DNA from: Immundisolibacter sp.
Lineage (GTDB): Bacteria > Pseudomonadota > Gammaproteobacteria > Immundisolibacterales > Immundisolibacteraceae
Assembly (NCBI RefSeq): GCF_041601295.1
Contig: NZ_JBFIII010000002.1
Coordinates: forward strand, 1-64,000
Direction of reading: 5' to 3'
Length of the DNA stretch: 64,000 nt
The translations under genes were made by a program, and so were the position numbers. This document shows, one piece after another, positions 18,252 to 27,173 of this stretch. Each line of letters starts with the position of its first letter. Position 1 is the stretch's first letter. The notes below the pieces were generated by a model. That model had not been told where the DNA came from. It saw only the letters and a list, made by a program, of their open reading frames with translations, and did not search any database.

Positions 18252-19502
18252 CTAGCTGCCGCACCAGATGGACGGGTTGACGGGTTTTCCCTGGTGGCGG
18301 ATTTCGAAATAGAGGCCGCTGGCGCTGCCGCGGTCGCCGACCTGGGCGATCGCTTCACCCGCTGACACGCGTTGGCCTGGGCGCTTCAGGACGGCGTCGT
18401 TCTGGCCATACAGGCTCAGGTAGCCCTCGCCGTGGTCAACAATCACCAGCAGGCCGTAACCGCCCAGCACATCCGCGTAAACCACCTTGCCGGTGTGAAT
18501 CGTGCGCACCGTGGCGCCTGGCTTGGCGCTGATGACCACGCCTTCCCAACGCATCCGGCCGCTCTCGCGCGGGGTGCCGAAACGGGCCGTCAGGCGACCG
18601 CTCAGCGGCCACGGCAAATGGCTGCGCCGGGCGGAAAAACGTTGGCCCGGCAGGCTGGGTGTCGGCCTGGCGTTGACCAGGGGTCCGGGCGGCTGCGACT
18701 TTTTCGGGTCCGCTTTTCGTGCTGCGCTTGTCGGGGGCGTAGGGGCCGGTTTTGCGGCACGTTGTTGTGCCTGGCGGCGCGCAATGTTGGCCAGCAGCGT
18801 TTTCAGTTCGCGTTGGTCCTGCTGGAGGCGTTTCACGCGCTGCTCGCCGCTGGAAACGTCCTGCTCCGCCTGAGCCAGTAGCGTTTTTCGCTCGGCACGC
18901 AGGCGTTCGAGTTCCCGGCGCTGCTGGTCCAGCTGTGCGTGGCTAGCGCTGAGCACCTCGGCGTCGGCGATGATTCGGCTCTCGCGCGCCTCGAATGCAT
19001 CCAGCTGCTCGCGCAGGCTGGTCAAACGGGCCGTTTGCGCATCGGCGAGGTAGCGCTGGTAGCGCAACTGGCGCGCCAGCTTGGCCGGATCCTGCTGCTG
19101 CAACAGCAGTTTGAGTCGATCGCTGGTTCCGTTGCGCGCGGCGAGCGCAAGGCTGCGCCCGAGTATTCGCCGCTGACGTTCAATCTCGGCGCGAGCCTTG
19201 GCCTGTTCGGCGCGCAGGCTGGCGAGAGCCTGTTCCAGGGCGGTGGCCTGCCGCTGTGTGCTTAGCAGCTGTGAGTTGATCTGCGCCACCTGCTTGTCGG
19301 CTTGCGTCAGGCGTTCGCGCAGGCTGTCGCGTTGCGTCAGGCGCTGGCGTAGCGCCCGCAGCGCCTGGCCCAGATCGCTGCCCAGCTGCTCCAGCCTGGA
19401 CTTCGCCTGCGCGGTGTCCTGCGCCAGCGCCTGCGGAGCAACGCTGATCGCGATCAGCAGGCACAGACTGGCGGAACGAAGAAGTTTGGGCAGCGGAGGC
19501 AC
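18252..19502 (-). CDS. envC: EnvC-like murein hydrolase activator
   Basis: A 416-residue exported protein that would recruit and activate cell-division amidases. A signal peptide (to about LAQ, residue 28) is followed by about 210 residues of coiled coil rich in Gln, Arg and Leu, a Pro/Lys linker, and a C-terminal LytM/M23 domain from about residue 295. As in E. coli EnvC the domain is degenerate: the stretch RWEGVVISAKPGATVRTI lacks the first zinc-binding His, so it is a regulator and not a peptidase. The start is GTG without a strong ribosome site. It is divergent from yibN; the usual gpmI and ctpA neighbours are missing. Confidence 0.9.
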   Translation of the reverse strand: MPPLPKLLRSASLCLLIAISVAPQALAQDTAQAKSRLEQLGSDLGQALRALRQRLTQRDSLRERLTQADKQVAQINSQLLSTQRQATALEQALASLRAEQAKARAEIERQRRILGRSLALAARNGTSDRLKLLLQQQDPAKLARQLRYQRYLADAQTARLTSLREQLDAFEARESRIIADAEVLSASHAQLDQQRRELERLRAERKTLLAQAEQDVSSGEQRVKRLQQDQRELKTLLANIARRQAQQRAAKPAPTPPTSAARKADPKKSQPPGPLVNARPTPSLPGQRFSARRSHLPWPLSGRLTARFGTPRESGRMRWEGVVISAKPGATVRTIHTGKVVYADVLGGYGLLVIVDHGEGYLSLYGQNDAVLKRPGQRVSAGEAIAQVGDRGSASGLYFEIRHQGKPVNPSIWCGS

Positions 19503-19607
19503 AGCGCCGGTCGGGGATTGGAGGTGTTTCGCGGACCGCGCATAGTAAACTCTCGCCTGCGCTGGTCCCAGCGTTCAGCTCTTCATCTCTTAACTGGCTC
19601 GGTTGCC

Positions 19608-20015
19608 ATGGCGTTTGTTATTGCCAACATTGAACTGTTCGCCGCCTTCGGGGTGGTCGCGAGTCTGCTTTGGCTCACGTTTTATGCGGATCGGTTCTTC
19701 GGTTACTCGACCACCCTGCCCGGCGACGCGGTGCGGCTGATGAACGACGGTGCGAGCGTGATTGATCTGCGTCCAGCCAGCGAATTCGCTGCCGGTCATA
19801 TCGCCAAGGCCGTCAATGTTGTGCCCGAGGCGCTCCCCGGCTGGGCCGGAAAACAGCGCAAGGGCAAGATTGGCACGGTGCTGTTGATTACGGGGCCCCG
19901 TCAATCAGTCATTGGCCCCGCAAGGTTGTTACGCGGACTCGGCTTTGAACCGGTGCATCATCTCAAAGGCGGCATGCCCGGATGGGTGGATGCACAGCTG
20001 CCGCAGGTGAAATGA
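19608..20015 (+). CDS. yibN: Membrane-anchored rhodanese-like protein, YibN type, without the catalytic Cys
   Basis: A 135-residue protein starting MAFVIANIELFAAFGVVASLLW, an N-terminal membrane anchor. The rest is a single rhodanese domain (GDAVRLMNDGASVIDLRPASEFAAGHI, then HLKGGMPGW). The expected active-site loop Cys-x4-5-Arg is replaced: the position reads LLITGPRQS, with no cysteine in the loop, so sulfur transfer is unlikely. The order yibN-grxC-secB-gpsA is the same as in E. coli. The ATG at 19608 is chosen because the membrane anchor begins there. Confidence 0.88.
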   Translation: MAFVIANIELFAAFGVVASLLWLTFYADRFFGYSTTLPGDAVRLMNDGASVIDLRPASEFAAGHIAKAVNVVPEALPGWAGKQRKGKIGTVLLITGPRQSVIGPARLLRGLGFEPVHHLKGGMPGWVDAQLPQVK

Positions 20016-20052
20016 CAGCGCTGTCACAGTCCCCGTAGCGGAGTCCGTTTGC

Positions 20053-20310
20053 ATGGTAACCATCTACACTGGCGCGCTTTGCGGCTATTGCGCCATGGCC
20101 AAACGCTTGCTTGAGGACAAGGGCGTCGCGTATCAGGAAATCCCGGTCGACCTGGACGTGGCGCAACGCGCCGATATGGAGCGGCGCAGTGGTCGGCGGA
20201 CCGTGCCACAGATTTTCATCGGCGAGCAGCACGTCGGCGGATACGACGATCTGGCCGCTCTGGATCGCGCCGGTCGGCTGGATGCACTGCTCGCCGGCCC
20301 GGACACCTGA
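20053..20310 (+). CDS. grxC: Glutaredoxin 3
   Basis: An 85-residue thioredoxin-fold protein, full length for GrxC. It starts MVTIYTGALCGYCAMAKRLL, with active site CGYC in place of the common CPYC. The glutathione-binding TVP motif (RTVPQIFIG) and the GGYDDL motif are intact. It reduces protein and glutathione mixed disulfides in the cytoplasm. It lies between yibN and secB in the conserved order. Confidence 0.95.
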   Translation: MVTIYTGALCGYCAMAKRLLEDKGVAYQEIPVDLDVAQRADMERRSGRRTVPQIFIGEQHVGGYDDLAALDRAGRLDALLAGPDT

Positions 20311-20339
20311 ACCCGTATTTCACACCGAGGAAACCGTTT

Positions 20340-20813
20340 ATGACCGACCAGACCGCCGCCGCGCCATCGCCGCAGTTCCACATCCGCCGCATCTACGTGA
20401 AGGATATGTCCTTCGAGTCACCCAAGGCGCCGCAGGTTTTCGAGACCGAAACGCAGCCACAGATCGACATGCAGCTTGGCGCGGGCGCCACGCTGGTGTC
20501 CGAGAACATGCATGAGGTGGTGGTTAATGTGACGGCCACCGTGCGCAGCGGTGAGGAGACCGTGTTCCTGGTTGAAGTGCAGCAGGCGGGGCTGTTTCAT
20601 ATTGAGGGCGTGGCGGCCGAGCAGATGGGCTGGGTGCTGGGTGTCACCTGCCCGAATGTATTGTTCCCCTATGCTCGGCAGGTGGTGTCGGATGTCACCG
20701 TGGCGGGCGGGTTCCCGCCGTTGCTGCTGTCGCCGGTCAACTTCGAGGCGCTATACCAGCAACATCTGCAACGCGAGCAGGGGTCGCAGAGCGCCGCCGA
20801 GGTCAAGCACTGA
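20340..20813 (+). CDS. secB: Protein-export chaperone SecB
   Basis: A 157-residue SecB tetramer subunit that holds precursor proteins unfolded and hands them to SecA. Characteristic stretches are FHIRRIYVKDMSFESPKAP, MHEVVVNVTATVRSGEETVFLVEVQQAGLF and NVLFPYARQVVSDVTVAGGFPPLLLSPVNF. SecB is largely confined to Proteobacteria, supporting the taxonomic reading. It follows grxC by 29 bp and precedes gpsA by 19 bp. Confidence 0.97.
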   Translation: MTDQTAAAPSPQFHIRRIYVKDMSFESPKAPQVFETETQPQIDMQLGAGATLVSENMHEVVVNVTATVRSGEETVFLVEVQQAGLFHIEGVAAEQMGWVLGVTCPNVLFPYARQVVSDVTVAGGFPPLLLSPVNFEALYQQHLQREQGSQSAAEVKH

Positions 20814-20832
20814 AGTCGATCGGGTCACCGCC

Positions 20833-21828
20833 ATGAACCAGACCCTGGCCGTGCTTGGGGCAGGTTCCTGGGGCACCGCACTGGCCATTGCCCTGGCCCG
20901 TGCCGGGCACGCGGTCCGGCTGTGGACCCGTCAGGCCGACGATGCCGCAGCGATGACCGCGCTGCGCGTCAACGCCAGGTTTCTACCCGACATCGTGCTG
21001 CCGCCGTCACTGACGGCTACCGCCGATCTTGGCGTGGCGCTGCAAGCCGTCGATGGAGTGCTGGTGGTGGTGCCGAGCGCCGCGTTTCGTGAGCTGGCCC
21101 GCAGCTTGCGGGGACTGCTTCCGCTACCCCAGCTGGCCTGGGCGACCAAGGGGTTTGAACAGACCAGCGGCAAGCTGTTGCATCAGGTCGCGGCCGAGGA
21201 GCTTGGGTCGCGGGTGGTCTGCGTGGCGATTTCCGGCCCCAGTTTTGCGGGCGAGGTGGCACTCGGCCAGCCGACGGCGCTGACGGTGGCGTCGTCGCAC
21301 GCGGCAGCGGCGGATTTCTGGGTGGATTGCCTGCATGGGGGCACCTTGCGGGCTTATCGCAGCGATGATCTGGTGGGCGTGCAGGTCGGTGGCGCGGTCA
21401 AAAACGTGCTGGCGATTGCAGCGGGGATCGCCGATGGCCTGGGGTTTGGTGCCAATGCACGGGCAGCCCTGATTACTCGCGGGCTGGCCGAAGTACAGCG
21501 CCTGGGCGTGGCACTCGGGGGGCGTCGGGACACGTTCCTGGGCCTCAGTGGCGTCGGCGACCTGGTGCTGACCTGCACCGACGACCAGTCGCGTAACCGC
21601 CGTGTCGGCCTGGCGCTGGCGTCTGGCAAGAGTTTGCAACAAGCGGTCGCCGCCCTCGGTCAGGTGGCGGAAGGCGTGCTCACCGCGCGCGCCGTGCAGC
21701 GTCTGGCGACGCATCTTGACGTGCCGATGCCCATTTGTGATGAGGTTTACCGTGTGTTGTACGAGGATCGCGACGTGTTGCAGGCGGTGCGCGACTTGCT
21801 GGCGCGCGAGCCCTCGGCGGAGCTGTAG
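20833..21828 (+). CDS. gpsA: Glycerol-3-phosphate dehydrogenase [NAD(P)+]
   Basis: A 331-residue GpsA that makes sn-glycerol 3-phosphate from dihydroxyacetone phosphate for phospholipids. The start at 20833 gives MNQTLAVLGAGSWGTALAIA, with the NAD(P)-binding GAGSWGT motif. The catalytic region includes VGGAVKNVLAIAAGIADGL and LSGVGDLVLTCTDDQSRNRR. It ends the yibN-grxC-secB-gpsA unit, converging on the Sel1 gene 80 bp away. Confidence 0.96.
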   Translation: MNQTLAVLGAGSWGTALAIALARAGHAVRLWTRQADDAAAMTALRVNARFLPDIVLPPSLTATADLGVALQAVDGVLVVVPSAAFRELARSLRGLLPLPQLAWATKGFEQTSGKLLHQVAAEELGSRVVCVAISGPSFAGEVALGQPTALTVASSHAAAADFWVDCLHGGTLRAYRSDDLVGVQVGGAVKNVLAIAAGIADGLGFGANARAALITRGLAEVQRLGVALGGRRDTFLGLSGVGDLVLTCTDDQSRNRRVGLALASGKSLQQAVAALGQVAEGVLTARAVQRLATHLDVPMPICDEVYRVLYEDRDVLQAVRDLLAREPSAEL

Positions 21829-21908
21829 CCAGGCCGTCGGTATCCGGTCCATACGTGTCTGAACCGGTGTTGATCCCCCTCACAGCGACTGAACCGCCAA
21901 GCGGCCGC

Positions 21909-22691
21909 TCACGGCTTGGGCTTTGGTCCTGTGTGGCCGGCGTGCGGTGTTTCGGTACCGGCGTCGGCGCTGAGGCGGGCGTGCAGTTCTCGTGCTCGCT
22001 CCTGGGCATCCATGATCCGATCTGCCGGAATCTGGTTTAAAACCTGATCGCGCAGCCGCGTGGCATCGTCCAGCCCCTGGGCGGCGGCAAGACTCAGCCA
22101 GACATAGGCGGCGATTTTGTCGATGGGTGTGCCCAGACCCTCGTAGTACATCTGGCCCAGAGCGAACTGGGCACGCGCATGGTGCTTGTCGGCGGCCAGT
22201 TTCAGCCAGTTCAGCGCCGCGCGGTAATCCTGCACGACGCCACTGCCCTCAAGCAGCGCCATACCGAAACGATACTGGCCTTCGCGGTCTCCGGCGGCGG
22301 CGGCCTGTGCATACCAGCGGCTCGCTTGCCTGGCATTCGCCAGCACGCCATCACCCTCGGTGTATTGTCGGGCCAGTTCGATCTGTGCCGAGGTGTCGCC
22401 CGTGTTGGCTTTTTGTTGCAGTTCGGTGGTGGCGTTCTTGAATGTCTGTGCCGGTTGCGTACGATCGTTGCCCCACATCAGGTGATAGGCAATGACAAGC
22501 AGCGGTGTCGCCAGTACGAGTATCGAGGCGAGCATCAGCCCCAGCAGAAAGCGGTCCAGGCGCCAACTGCGTCGCCCGCATTTGCGGCAGCGGTAGGCGC
22601 GGCTCAGCTTGCGCTGAGTCCAGGTGTCGCCCGGGTGCGCGGAAGCGGGTCGAAGATCAGAGCTGGAACAGGCAGGGCAGCGCAGTTGCAC
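21909..22691 (-). CDS. Zinc-ribbon, membrane-anchored Sel1-repeat protein
   Basis: A 260-residue protein. CPACSS and CRKCGRR near residues 5-39 form two CxxC pairs, probably a zinc ribbon. A transmembrane helix follows at about 50-70 (LGLMLASILVLATPLLVIAYHL). Then come about three Sel1-type repeats (AQIELARQYTEGDGV, GQYRFGMALLEGSGV, AQFALGQMYYEGLGT), which build a TPR-like protein-binding surface in the periplasm. The C-terminus is His/Pro/Lys rich. It starts with GTG 43 bp after trmL on the same strand. The function is unknown. Confidence 0.82.
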   Translation of the reverse strand: MQLRCPACSSSDLRPASAHPGDTWTQRKLSRAYRCRKCGRRSWRLDRFLLGLMLASILVLATPLLVIAYHLMWGNDRTQPAQTFKNATTELQQKANTGDTSAQIELARQYTEGDGVLANARQASRWYAQAAAAGDREGQYRFGMALLEGSGVVQDYRAALNWLKLAADKHHARAQFALGQMYYEGLGTPIDKIAAYVWLSLAAAQGLDDATRLRDQVLNQIPADRIMDAQERARELHARLSADAGTETPHAGHTGPKPKP

Positions 22692-22734
22692 GGACGAGGA
22701 GTGGTTATCAGTACGGGTGCCAGACGATGGAGGC

Positions 22735-23226
22735 TTAGCTGGCTTGCGTCAAGCACCGTGGCCGCTCAGCCCCGACGTAGGCCTGTTGGCGCCAGGCCTC
22801 GAATGTCGCCACTGCCACCGCATTCGATAGATTGAGGCTGCGGTTGCCTGGCCGCATGGGCAGGCAAAGCACGTGCTCGGGCGGCAAGGTGTCCAGTACC
22901 GCCGACGGCAGGCCGGTGGTCTCGGGGCCGAACATCAGCGCATCGCCAGGCTCAAAGGTGGCGTCGCTGTACAGCCGCTGCCCTTTGGTACTGAATGCCC
23001 ACAGTCGGTGCCCTGGCAGGGTCAGCAGGCAGTCGGCAACAGTGGCGTGGCGCCGTACCGTCGCATATTCGTGGTAATCGAGTCCGGCACGGCGCAGGCG
23101 CACATCGTCCGGTTCGAAGCCGAGCGGCTCGATCAAGTGCAGCGCGGCGCCGGTGTTGGCACACAGCCTTATGATGTTGCCGGTGTTGGGCGCAATTTGC
23201 GGTGAATAGAGAATGATGTGGAACAT
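22735..23226 (-). CDS. trmL: tRNA (cytidine(34)-2'-O)-methyltransferase
   Basis: A 163-residue SPOUT-class enzyme that methylates the wobble nucleotide of certain leucine tRNAs. The N-terminus MFHIILYSPQIAPNTGNIIR and the stretch RRAGLDYHEYATV match TrmL (YibK) closely. The knot motifs LMFGPETTGLPSAVL and LPMRPGNRSLNLSNAVAV bind S-adenosylmethionine. Its ATG lies only 3 bp from the divergent pyrD start, so each gene's ribosome site is inside the other's start region. Confidence 0.95.
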   Translation of the reverse strand: MFHIILYSPQIAPNTGNIIRLCANTGAALHLIEPLGFEPDDVRLRRAGLDYHEYATVRRHATVADCLLTLPGHRLWAFSTKGQRLYSDATFEPGDALMFGPETTGLPSAVLDTLPPEHVLCLPMRPGNRSLNLSNAVAVATFEAWRQQAYVGAERPRCLTQAS

Positions 23227-23229
23227 GCA

Positions 23230-24171
23230 ATGCTGACCTCGAGCGATGCCCAGCTGCTGCGCACCGAGTTGTGCGGTCTTGTCCTCAAGACACCGCTGGT
23301 GCTGTTGTCCGGCTGCGTCGGGTTTGGGCAGGAATATACCCGGGTGGCCGGTTTTTCCAACGCCGACGCGGGGATGCTGGTGCTCAAGGGCACGACGCTT
23401 GAGCCGCGTCTGGGCAATCCGCTGCATCGGCTGGCCGAGACCCCCGCTGGCATGCTGAACGCCATCGGTTTGCAGAATCCGGGCGCGCGGGCGGTGGTCA
23501 GGGACATTCTGCCGCGACTGGATTTGTCGGAAACGCTGTTCGTCGCCAATGTCTCGGGCGCCACCATCGAGGAGTACGTCGAGGTTACGCGCATCTTCGA
23601 CGACTCGCCGGTAGCGGCGATCGAGCTGAATATTTCCTGTCCCAACGTCAAGGCCGGCGGGGTGCAGTTTGGCAACGACCCTGACATGTCGGCGCGGGTC
23701 GTGGCGGCCTGCCGGGCGGCGACGGGAAAACCATTGATCACCAAGCTGTCGCCGAATCAGACGGACATTGCCGAGAACGCCCGCCGTTGTGTCGAGGCAG
23801 GTACCGACGCGTTCGCCGCCATCAATACCGTGCAAGGCATGGCCGTGGACCTGGATCGGCGTCAGCCGGTACTGGGTAACCGCCAGGGTGGCCTGTCCGG
23901 TCCCGCCATCAAACCGATCGCGTTGCTTAAGGTGCGCCAGGTTTACGAGGTGGCAGCGCCGCATGGCGTGCCCATCATTGGCCAGGGTGGGGTGAATTCA
24001 GCCCAGGACGCGCTTGAGTTCCTGCTGGCCGGCGCCAGCGCGGTGGGGGTGGGCACGGCGCTGTTCTATGATCCGTTGATCTGTTCCGCGATCAACGCCG
24101 GCATTGCGCAGTATCTGCGCAGCCAAAGCCTGGATAACGTGCGGGAACTGGTTGGGCAAATGAGCTGGTGA
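23230..24171 (+). CDS. pyrD: Dihydroorotate dehydrogenase, class 1B-like catalytic subunit
   Basis: A 313-residue FMN-containing TIM-barrel enzyme that oxidises dihydroorotate to orotate. The motif NISCPNVKAGGVQFGND is typical of class 1 enzymes and contains the catalytic Cys. KLSPNQTDIAENARRC and INTVQGMAVDLDRRQPVLGN are typical of the 1B subgroup. ATG at 23230 has GGAA six bases before it; a GTG at 23218 is also in frame. Class 1B enzymes normally pair with PyrK to use NAD+, and no pyrK is present nearby. Most gammaproteobacteria have the membrane-bound class 2 enzyme, so this type may be a second or replacement gene. Confidence 0.85.
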   Translation: MLTSSDAQLLRTELCGLVLKTPLVLLSGCVGFGQEYTRVAGFSNADAGMLVLKGTTLEPRLGNPLHRLAETPAGMLNAIGLQNPGARAVVRDILPRLDLSETLFVANVSGATIEEYVEVTRIFDDSPVAAIELNISCPNVKAGGVQFGNDPDMSARVVAACRAATGKPLITKLSPNQTDIAENARRCVEAGTDAFAAINTVQGMAVDLDRRQPVLGNRQGGLSGPAIKPIALLKVRQVYEVAAPHGVPIIGQGGVNSAQDALEFLLAGASAVGVGTALFYDPLICSAINAGIAQYLRSQSLDNVRELVGQMSW

Positions 24172-24183
24172 CTGGCGGCGACG

Positions 24184-24897
24184 TCAGCGATCCGGTCCGG
24201 CCCGGCACAGCGCCCACACATCCACTCGCTCCACGCCGCCGCGTTTGAGCGCCGCCGCCAGTTCGCCCGCGGTGGCGCCAGTGGTCATGACGTCGTCAAT
24301 CACGGCCACGTGCCGAGCCTCTGGTGGGTTGGCCACGACAAAGGCACCGCGCAGGTTACGTCGTCGCTCGGCGCGCGAAAGACCGGGTTGTGGCGCCGTG
24401 GCGGATTTTCGCTGGCAGGCGCGGCTGTCCATCGGGATGCTAAGGCGCCGGCCGCACTCCGCGGCAATGGCCTGTGCCTGGTCGTAGCCGCGCTGGCGCA
24501 GTCGGGCGCGGTGCAGGGGCACCGGTATGAGCAACTGCGGTCGTTCCCACTGTGCCGAGCGGGCGACCGCGGCCAGCAGGGCGCCTGCCAGGCGCGCGGT
24601 GCCCAAACGGCCGCCGAACTTGAGGCGCTGCACCAGACGGTCTACCGGGTCGGCATAAAGGAAAGCGCCATGAGCAAGGTCCTGTGGTGGCGCGCGGCGC
24701 AGGCAACGCCCGCACAGGCCATCCTGAGGCAAGGGTTCCGCGCAGCGCCGGCAGGCATGCTTCAGGCGTGGCAAATCCTGCCAGCAGCCGGTACACAGTG
24801 GCAGGCCAAATTCGCCCCGGCCGCCGCACAGCGTGCAACTTGGCGGTAAAAGCCAGTCGAGGATACGCTCGGCAGTCTTGTTAACCTGGGAATGCAT
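24184..24897 (-). CDS. comF: ComF-family phosphoribosyltransferase-like protein
   Basis: A 237-residue ComF/GntX-type protein. The N-terminal half has four CxxC pairs (CTLCGG, CTGCW, CRRC, CGRC), a likely zinc-binding module. The C-terminal half has the PRPP-binding loop VAVIDDVMTTGATAGEL. The family helps DNA uptake and use in competent bacteria, though the catalytic reaction is unknown. It is divergent from bioB, a common arrangement in gammaproteobacteria. A BirA-type operator covers its first codons. Confidence 0.92.
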   Translation of the reverse strand: MHSQVNKTAERILDWLLPPSCTLCGGRGEFGLPLCTGCWQDLPRLKHACRRCAEPLPQDGLCGRCLRRAPPQDLAHGAFLYADPVDRLVQRLKFGGRLGTARLAGALLAAVARSAQWERPQLLIPVPLHRARLRQRGYDQAQAIAAECGRRLSIPMDSRACQRKSATAPQPGLSRAERRRNLRGAFVVANPPEARHVAVIDDVMTTGATAGELAAALKRGGVERVDVWALCRAGPDR

Positions 24898-24910
24898 GAC
24901 CGGTTGACAA
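24878..24910 (+). promoter_or_regulatory. BirA-type biotin operator before bioB
   Basis: TTGTTAACC (24878-24886) and GGTTGACAA (24902-24910) are inverted repeats with one mismatch and a 15-bp spacer. This matches the published BirA operator consensus TTGTAAACC-N14/16-GGTTTACAA. The right arm contains TTGACA, a possible -35 box for bioB. Biotin-loaded BirA bound here would shut off the bioBFCD operon. The left arm is inside codons 5-7 of comF, so comF may be repressed too. Confidence 0.75.
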
Positions 24911-24971
24911 GCCTCTTTCGCCGGTTAAGCTGCGCGCAGCATAAACCCGTTCCCGATCGCCGGAGACCGCC

Positions 24972-25982
24972 TTGACCGACATTCGACATGACTGGAGTCG
25001 CGCCGACATAGGTGCCTTGTTCGACCTGCCGTTCAACGATTTGATTCACCGTGCCCAGACTATCCACCGCCGGTATTTCGACCCCAATGCGGTACAGGTG
25101 AGCACGCTGCTGAGTATCAAGACCGGTGCCTGCCCGGAGGATTGTGGCTATTGCCCGCAAAGTGCGCGCCACGATACGGAGCTGAAACACGAACCACTCA
25201 TGGCACTGGAGGCGGTGGTGACGGCCGCCCGCGCCGCGCGGGATGCCGGTGCCAGCCGCTTCTGCATGGGCGCGGCATGGCGTAACCCGCGCGAGAAGGA
25301 CTTCGTGCATGTTCTCGATATGGTGCGCGAGGTGAAAGCCCTGGGACTGGAAACCTGCGTGACCCTGGGCATGCTGCACGGCGACCAGCCGGAACGCCTC
25401 AAGTCAGCCGGCCTCGATTACTACAACCACAACCTCGACACCTCGCCCGAATACTACGGCCAGGTCATCACCACACGGACATACCAGGACCGCCTGGATA
25501 CCCTGGAGCAGGTGCGCGCCGCTGGCGTCAATGTGTGCAGCGGCGGCATCGTCGGCATGGGTGAGGCCCGCCAGGATCGGGTCGGCCTGTTGCAGGCACT
25601 GGCCAATTTGCCTCAGCATCCGCAAAGCGTGCCGATCAACTACCTGGTACAGGTGGCCGGCACCCCATTGGCGGGTACTGCCGGGCTCGATCCGTTCGAG
25701 TTTGTGCGCACTATTGCCGTGGCGCGCGTGGTCATGCCGGCTTCGGTGGTGCGTTTGTCGGCCGGTCGTGAGGGTATGGACGATGCCCTGCAGGCCTTGT
25801 GTTTCCTCGCCGGGGCTAATTCCATTTTCTACGGTGACAAGCTGTTGACTACCGATAACCCCGCCGCCGAGCGCGACCGGGCGCTGTTCGGGCGACTGGG
25901 CCTCACGCCGGCCGAGCCGGAGCAGCGCAGCGCTGGTGTCAGGACGGCCGATCGCGCCGCGCCAGTCGCCGCCAGCGGGTGA
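24972..25982 (+). CDS. bioB: Biotin synthase
   Basis: A 336-residue radical-SAM enzyme that inserts sulfur into dethiobiotin. The radical-SAM cluster motif is [12 protein letters not shown] (CxxxCxxC). The motif [12 protein letters not shown] and the arginine-containing [11 protein letters not shown] are also typical. The start is TTG at 24972, preceded by GGAG at proper distance; no ATG fits better. It overlaps bioF by 4 bp and opens the bioB-bioF-bioC-bioD operon. Confidence 0.97.
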   Translation: MTDIRHDWSRADIGALFDLPFNDLIHRAQTIHRRYFDPNAVQVSTLLSIKTGACPEDCGYCPQSARHDTELKHEPLMALEAVVTAARAARDAGASRFCMGAAWRNPREKDFVHVLDMVREVKALGLETCVTLGMLHGDQPERLKSAGLDYYNHNLDTSPEYYGQVITTRTYQDRLDTLEQVRAAGVNVCSGGIVGMGEARQDRVGLLQALANLPQHPQSVPINYLVQVAGTPLAGTAGLDPFEFVRTIAVARVVMPASVVRLSAGREGMDDALQALCFLAGANSIFYGDKLLTTDNPAAERDRALFGRLGLTPAEPEQRSAGVRTADRAAPVAASG

Positions 25983-27139
25983 GCTTCGATCTGCACGCTG
26001 GGCTCGCGGCGCGCGAGGCGGCCCAGCTTTATCGTCGCCGCCAGCTGGCGTGTTCGGCGCAGCAGCCGCAGCGCCAGTTCGCCGATGCGGACCTGCTGAC
26101 GTTCTGCAGCAACGACTACCTGGGTCTGGCCAACCATCCGGCCCTGGCGGCGGCCCTGGCGCGTGGCGCCGAGCGCTGGGGTGTCGGCGCCGGTGCCTCG
26201 CACCTGCTGGCCGGACACAGCCATGCCCACCACGCGCTGGAAGAGGAATTGGCCGCGGCTGTCGGTCGCCCGCGAGCGCTGTTGTTTTCGACCGGCTACA
26301 TGGCCAACCTTGGCGTACTCGGGGCCTTGTTGGACCGCGACGCGGTGGTGTTCTCGGATGATCTGAACCATGCGTCCCTGATTGATGCGGCACGCCTGAG
26401 TCGGGCCCGCGTGGAACGTTATGCGCATGTCGATTTGCCAGGTCTGGAGCGCTTGCTTCAGGGCAGTGAGGCGGCCCGGCGGCTGATCGTCACTGACGCC
26501 GTGTTCAGCATGGACGGCGATATTGCACCCTTGCCTCAGTTGTCAGCCCTGGCGGCCCGGCATGGCGCCTGGCTGTTGGCGGATGATGCACACGGCTTTG
26601 GCGTGCTCGGCGCGCACGGCGGCGGCAGTGCCGAGTTGTTCAAGCTCGATGTCGATGCACTGCCGGTGCTGATGGGTACGCTGGGCAAGGCGCTGGGGTG
26701 CTTTGGCGCCTTTGTGGCTGGCAGTGAAGCGCTGATCGAGACCCTGATCCAGCAGGCGCGTAGTTATATCTACACAACGGCCATGCCACCGGCCTTGGCC
26801 GAGGCGGCACGGGTGGCGCTGCGCCTGGCGCGCGAGGAATCCTGGCGGCGCGACAAGTTGACGTCGTTGATCGCGCGTTTTTGCCGGGGAGCGCGGCAAC
26901 TCGGCCTGCCGTTGTTGGCGTCCAGCACGCCCATCCAGCCGCTGCTCGCTGGCAGCGCCGAACGGGCACTGGCCTGGAGCGAGCATTTGCGGGCCCATGG
27001 CCTGCTGGTGCCGGCGGTGCGACCGCCAACCGTGCCGGCGGGCACGGCGCGCCTGCGCATCGTGCTCAGCGCCGCCCACGACGAGGCGCAGGTCGACCGT
27101 TTGTTGCTGGCTCTGGAAAGCATGCCGGGGCGAGGTTGA
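25979..27139 (+). CDS. bioF: 8-amino-7-oxononanoate synthase
   Basis: A 386-residue PLP enzyme that condenses pimeloyl-ACP with alanine. The motif [13 protein letters not shown] is the family mark near residue 40. [14 protein letters not shown] and [10 protein letters not shown] carry the cofactor-binding Asp and His, and MGTLGKALG has the Schiff-base lysine. The start is GTG overlapping the bioB stop. The gene is followed by bioC, with no bioH between them. Confidence 0.96.
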   Translation: MSFDLHAGLAAREAAQLYRRRQLACSAQQPQRQFADADLLTFCSNDYLGLANHPALAAALARGAERWGVGAGASHLLAGHSHAHHALEEELAAAVGRPRALLFSTGYMANLGVLGALLDRDAVVFSDDLNHASLIDAARLSRARVERYAHVDLPGLERLLQGSEAARRLIVTDAVFSMDGDIAPLPQLSALAARHGAWLLADDAHGFGVLGAHGGGSAELFKLDVDALPVLMGTLGKALGCFGAFVAGSEALIETLIQQARSYIYTTAMPPALAEAARVALRLAREESWRRDKLTSLIARFCRGARQLGLPLLASSTPIQPLLAGSAERALAWSEHLRAHGLLVPAVRPPTVPAGTARLRIVLSAAHDEAQVDRLLLALESMPGRG

Positions 27140-27173
27140 TGGGACGTGTCGAGCGTCGCGCACGGCCCTGAGC

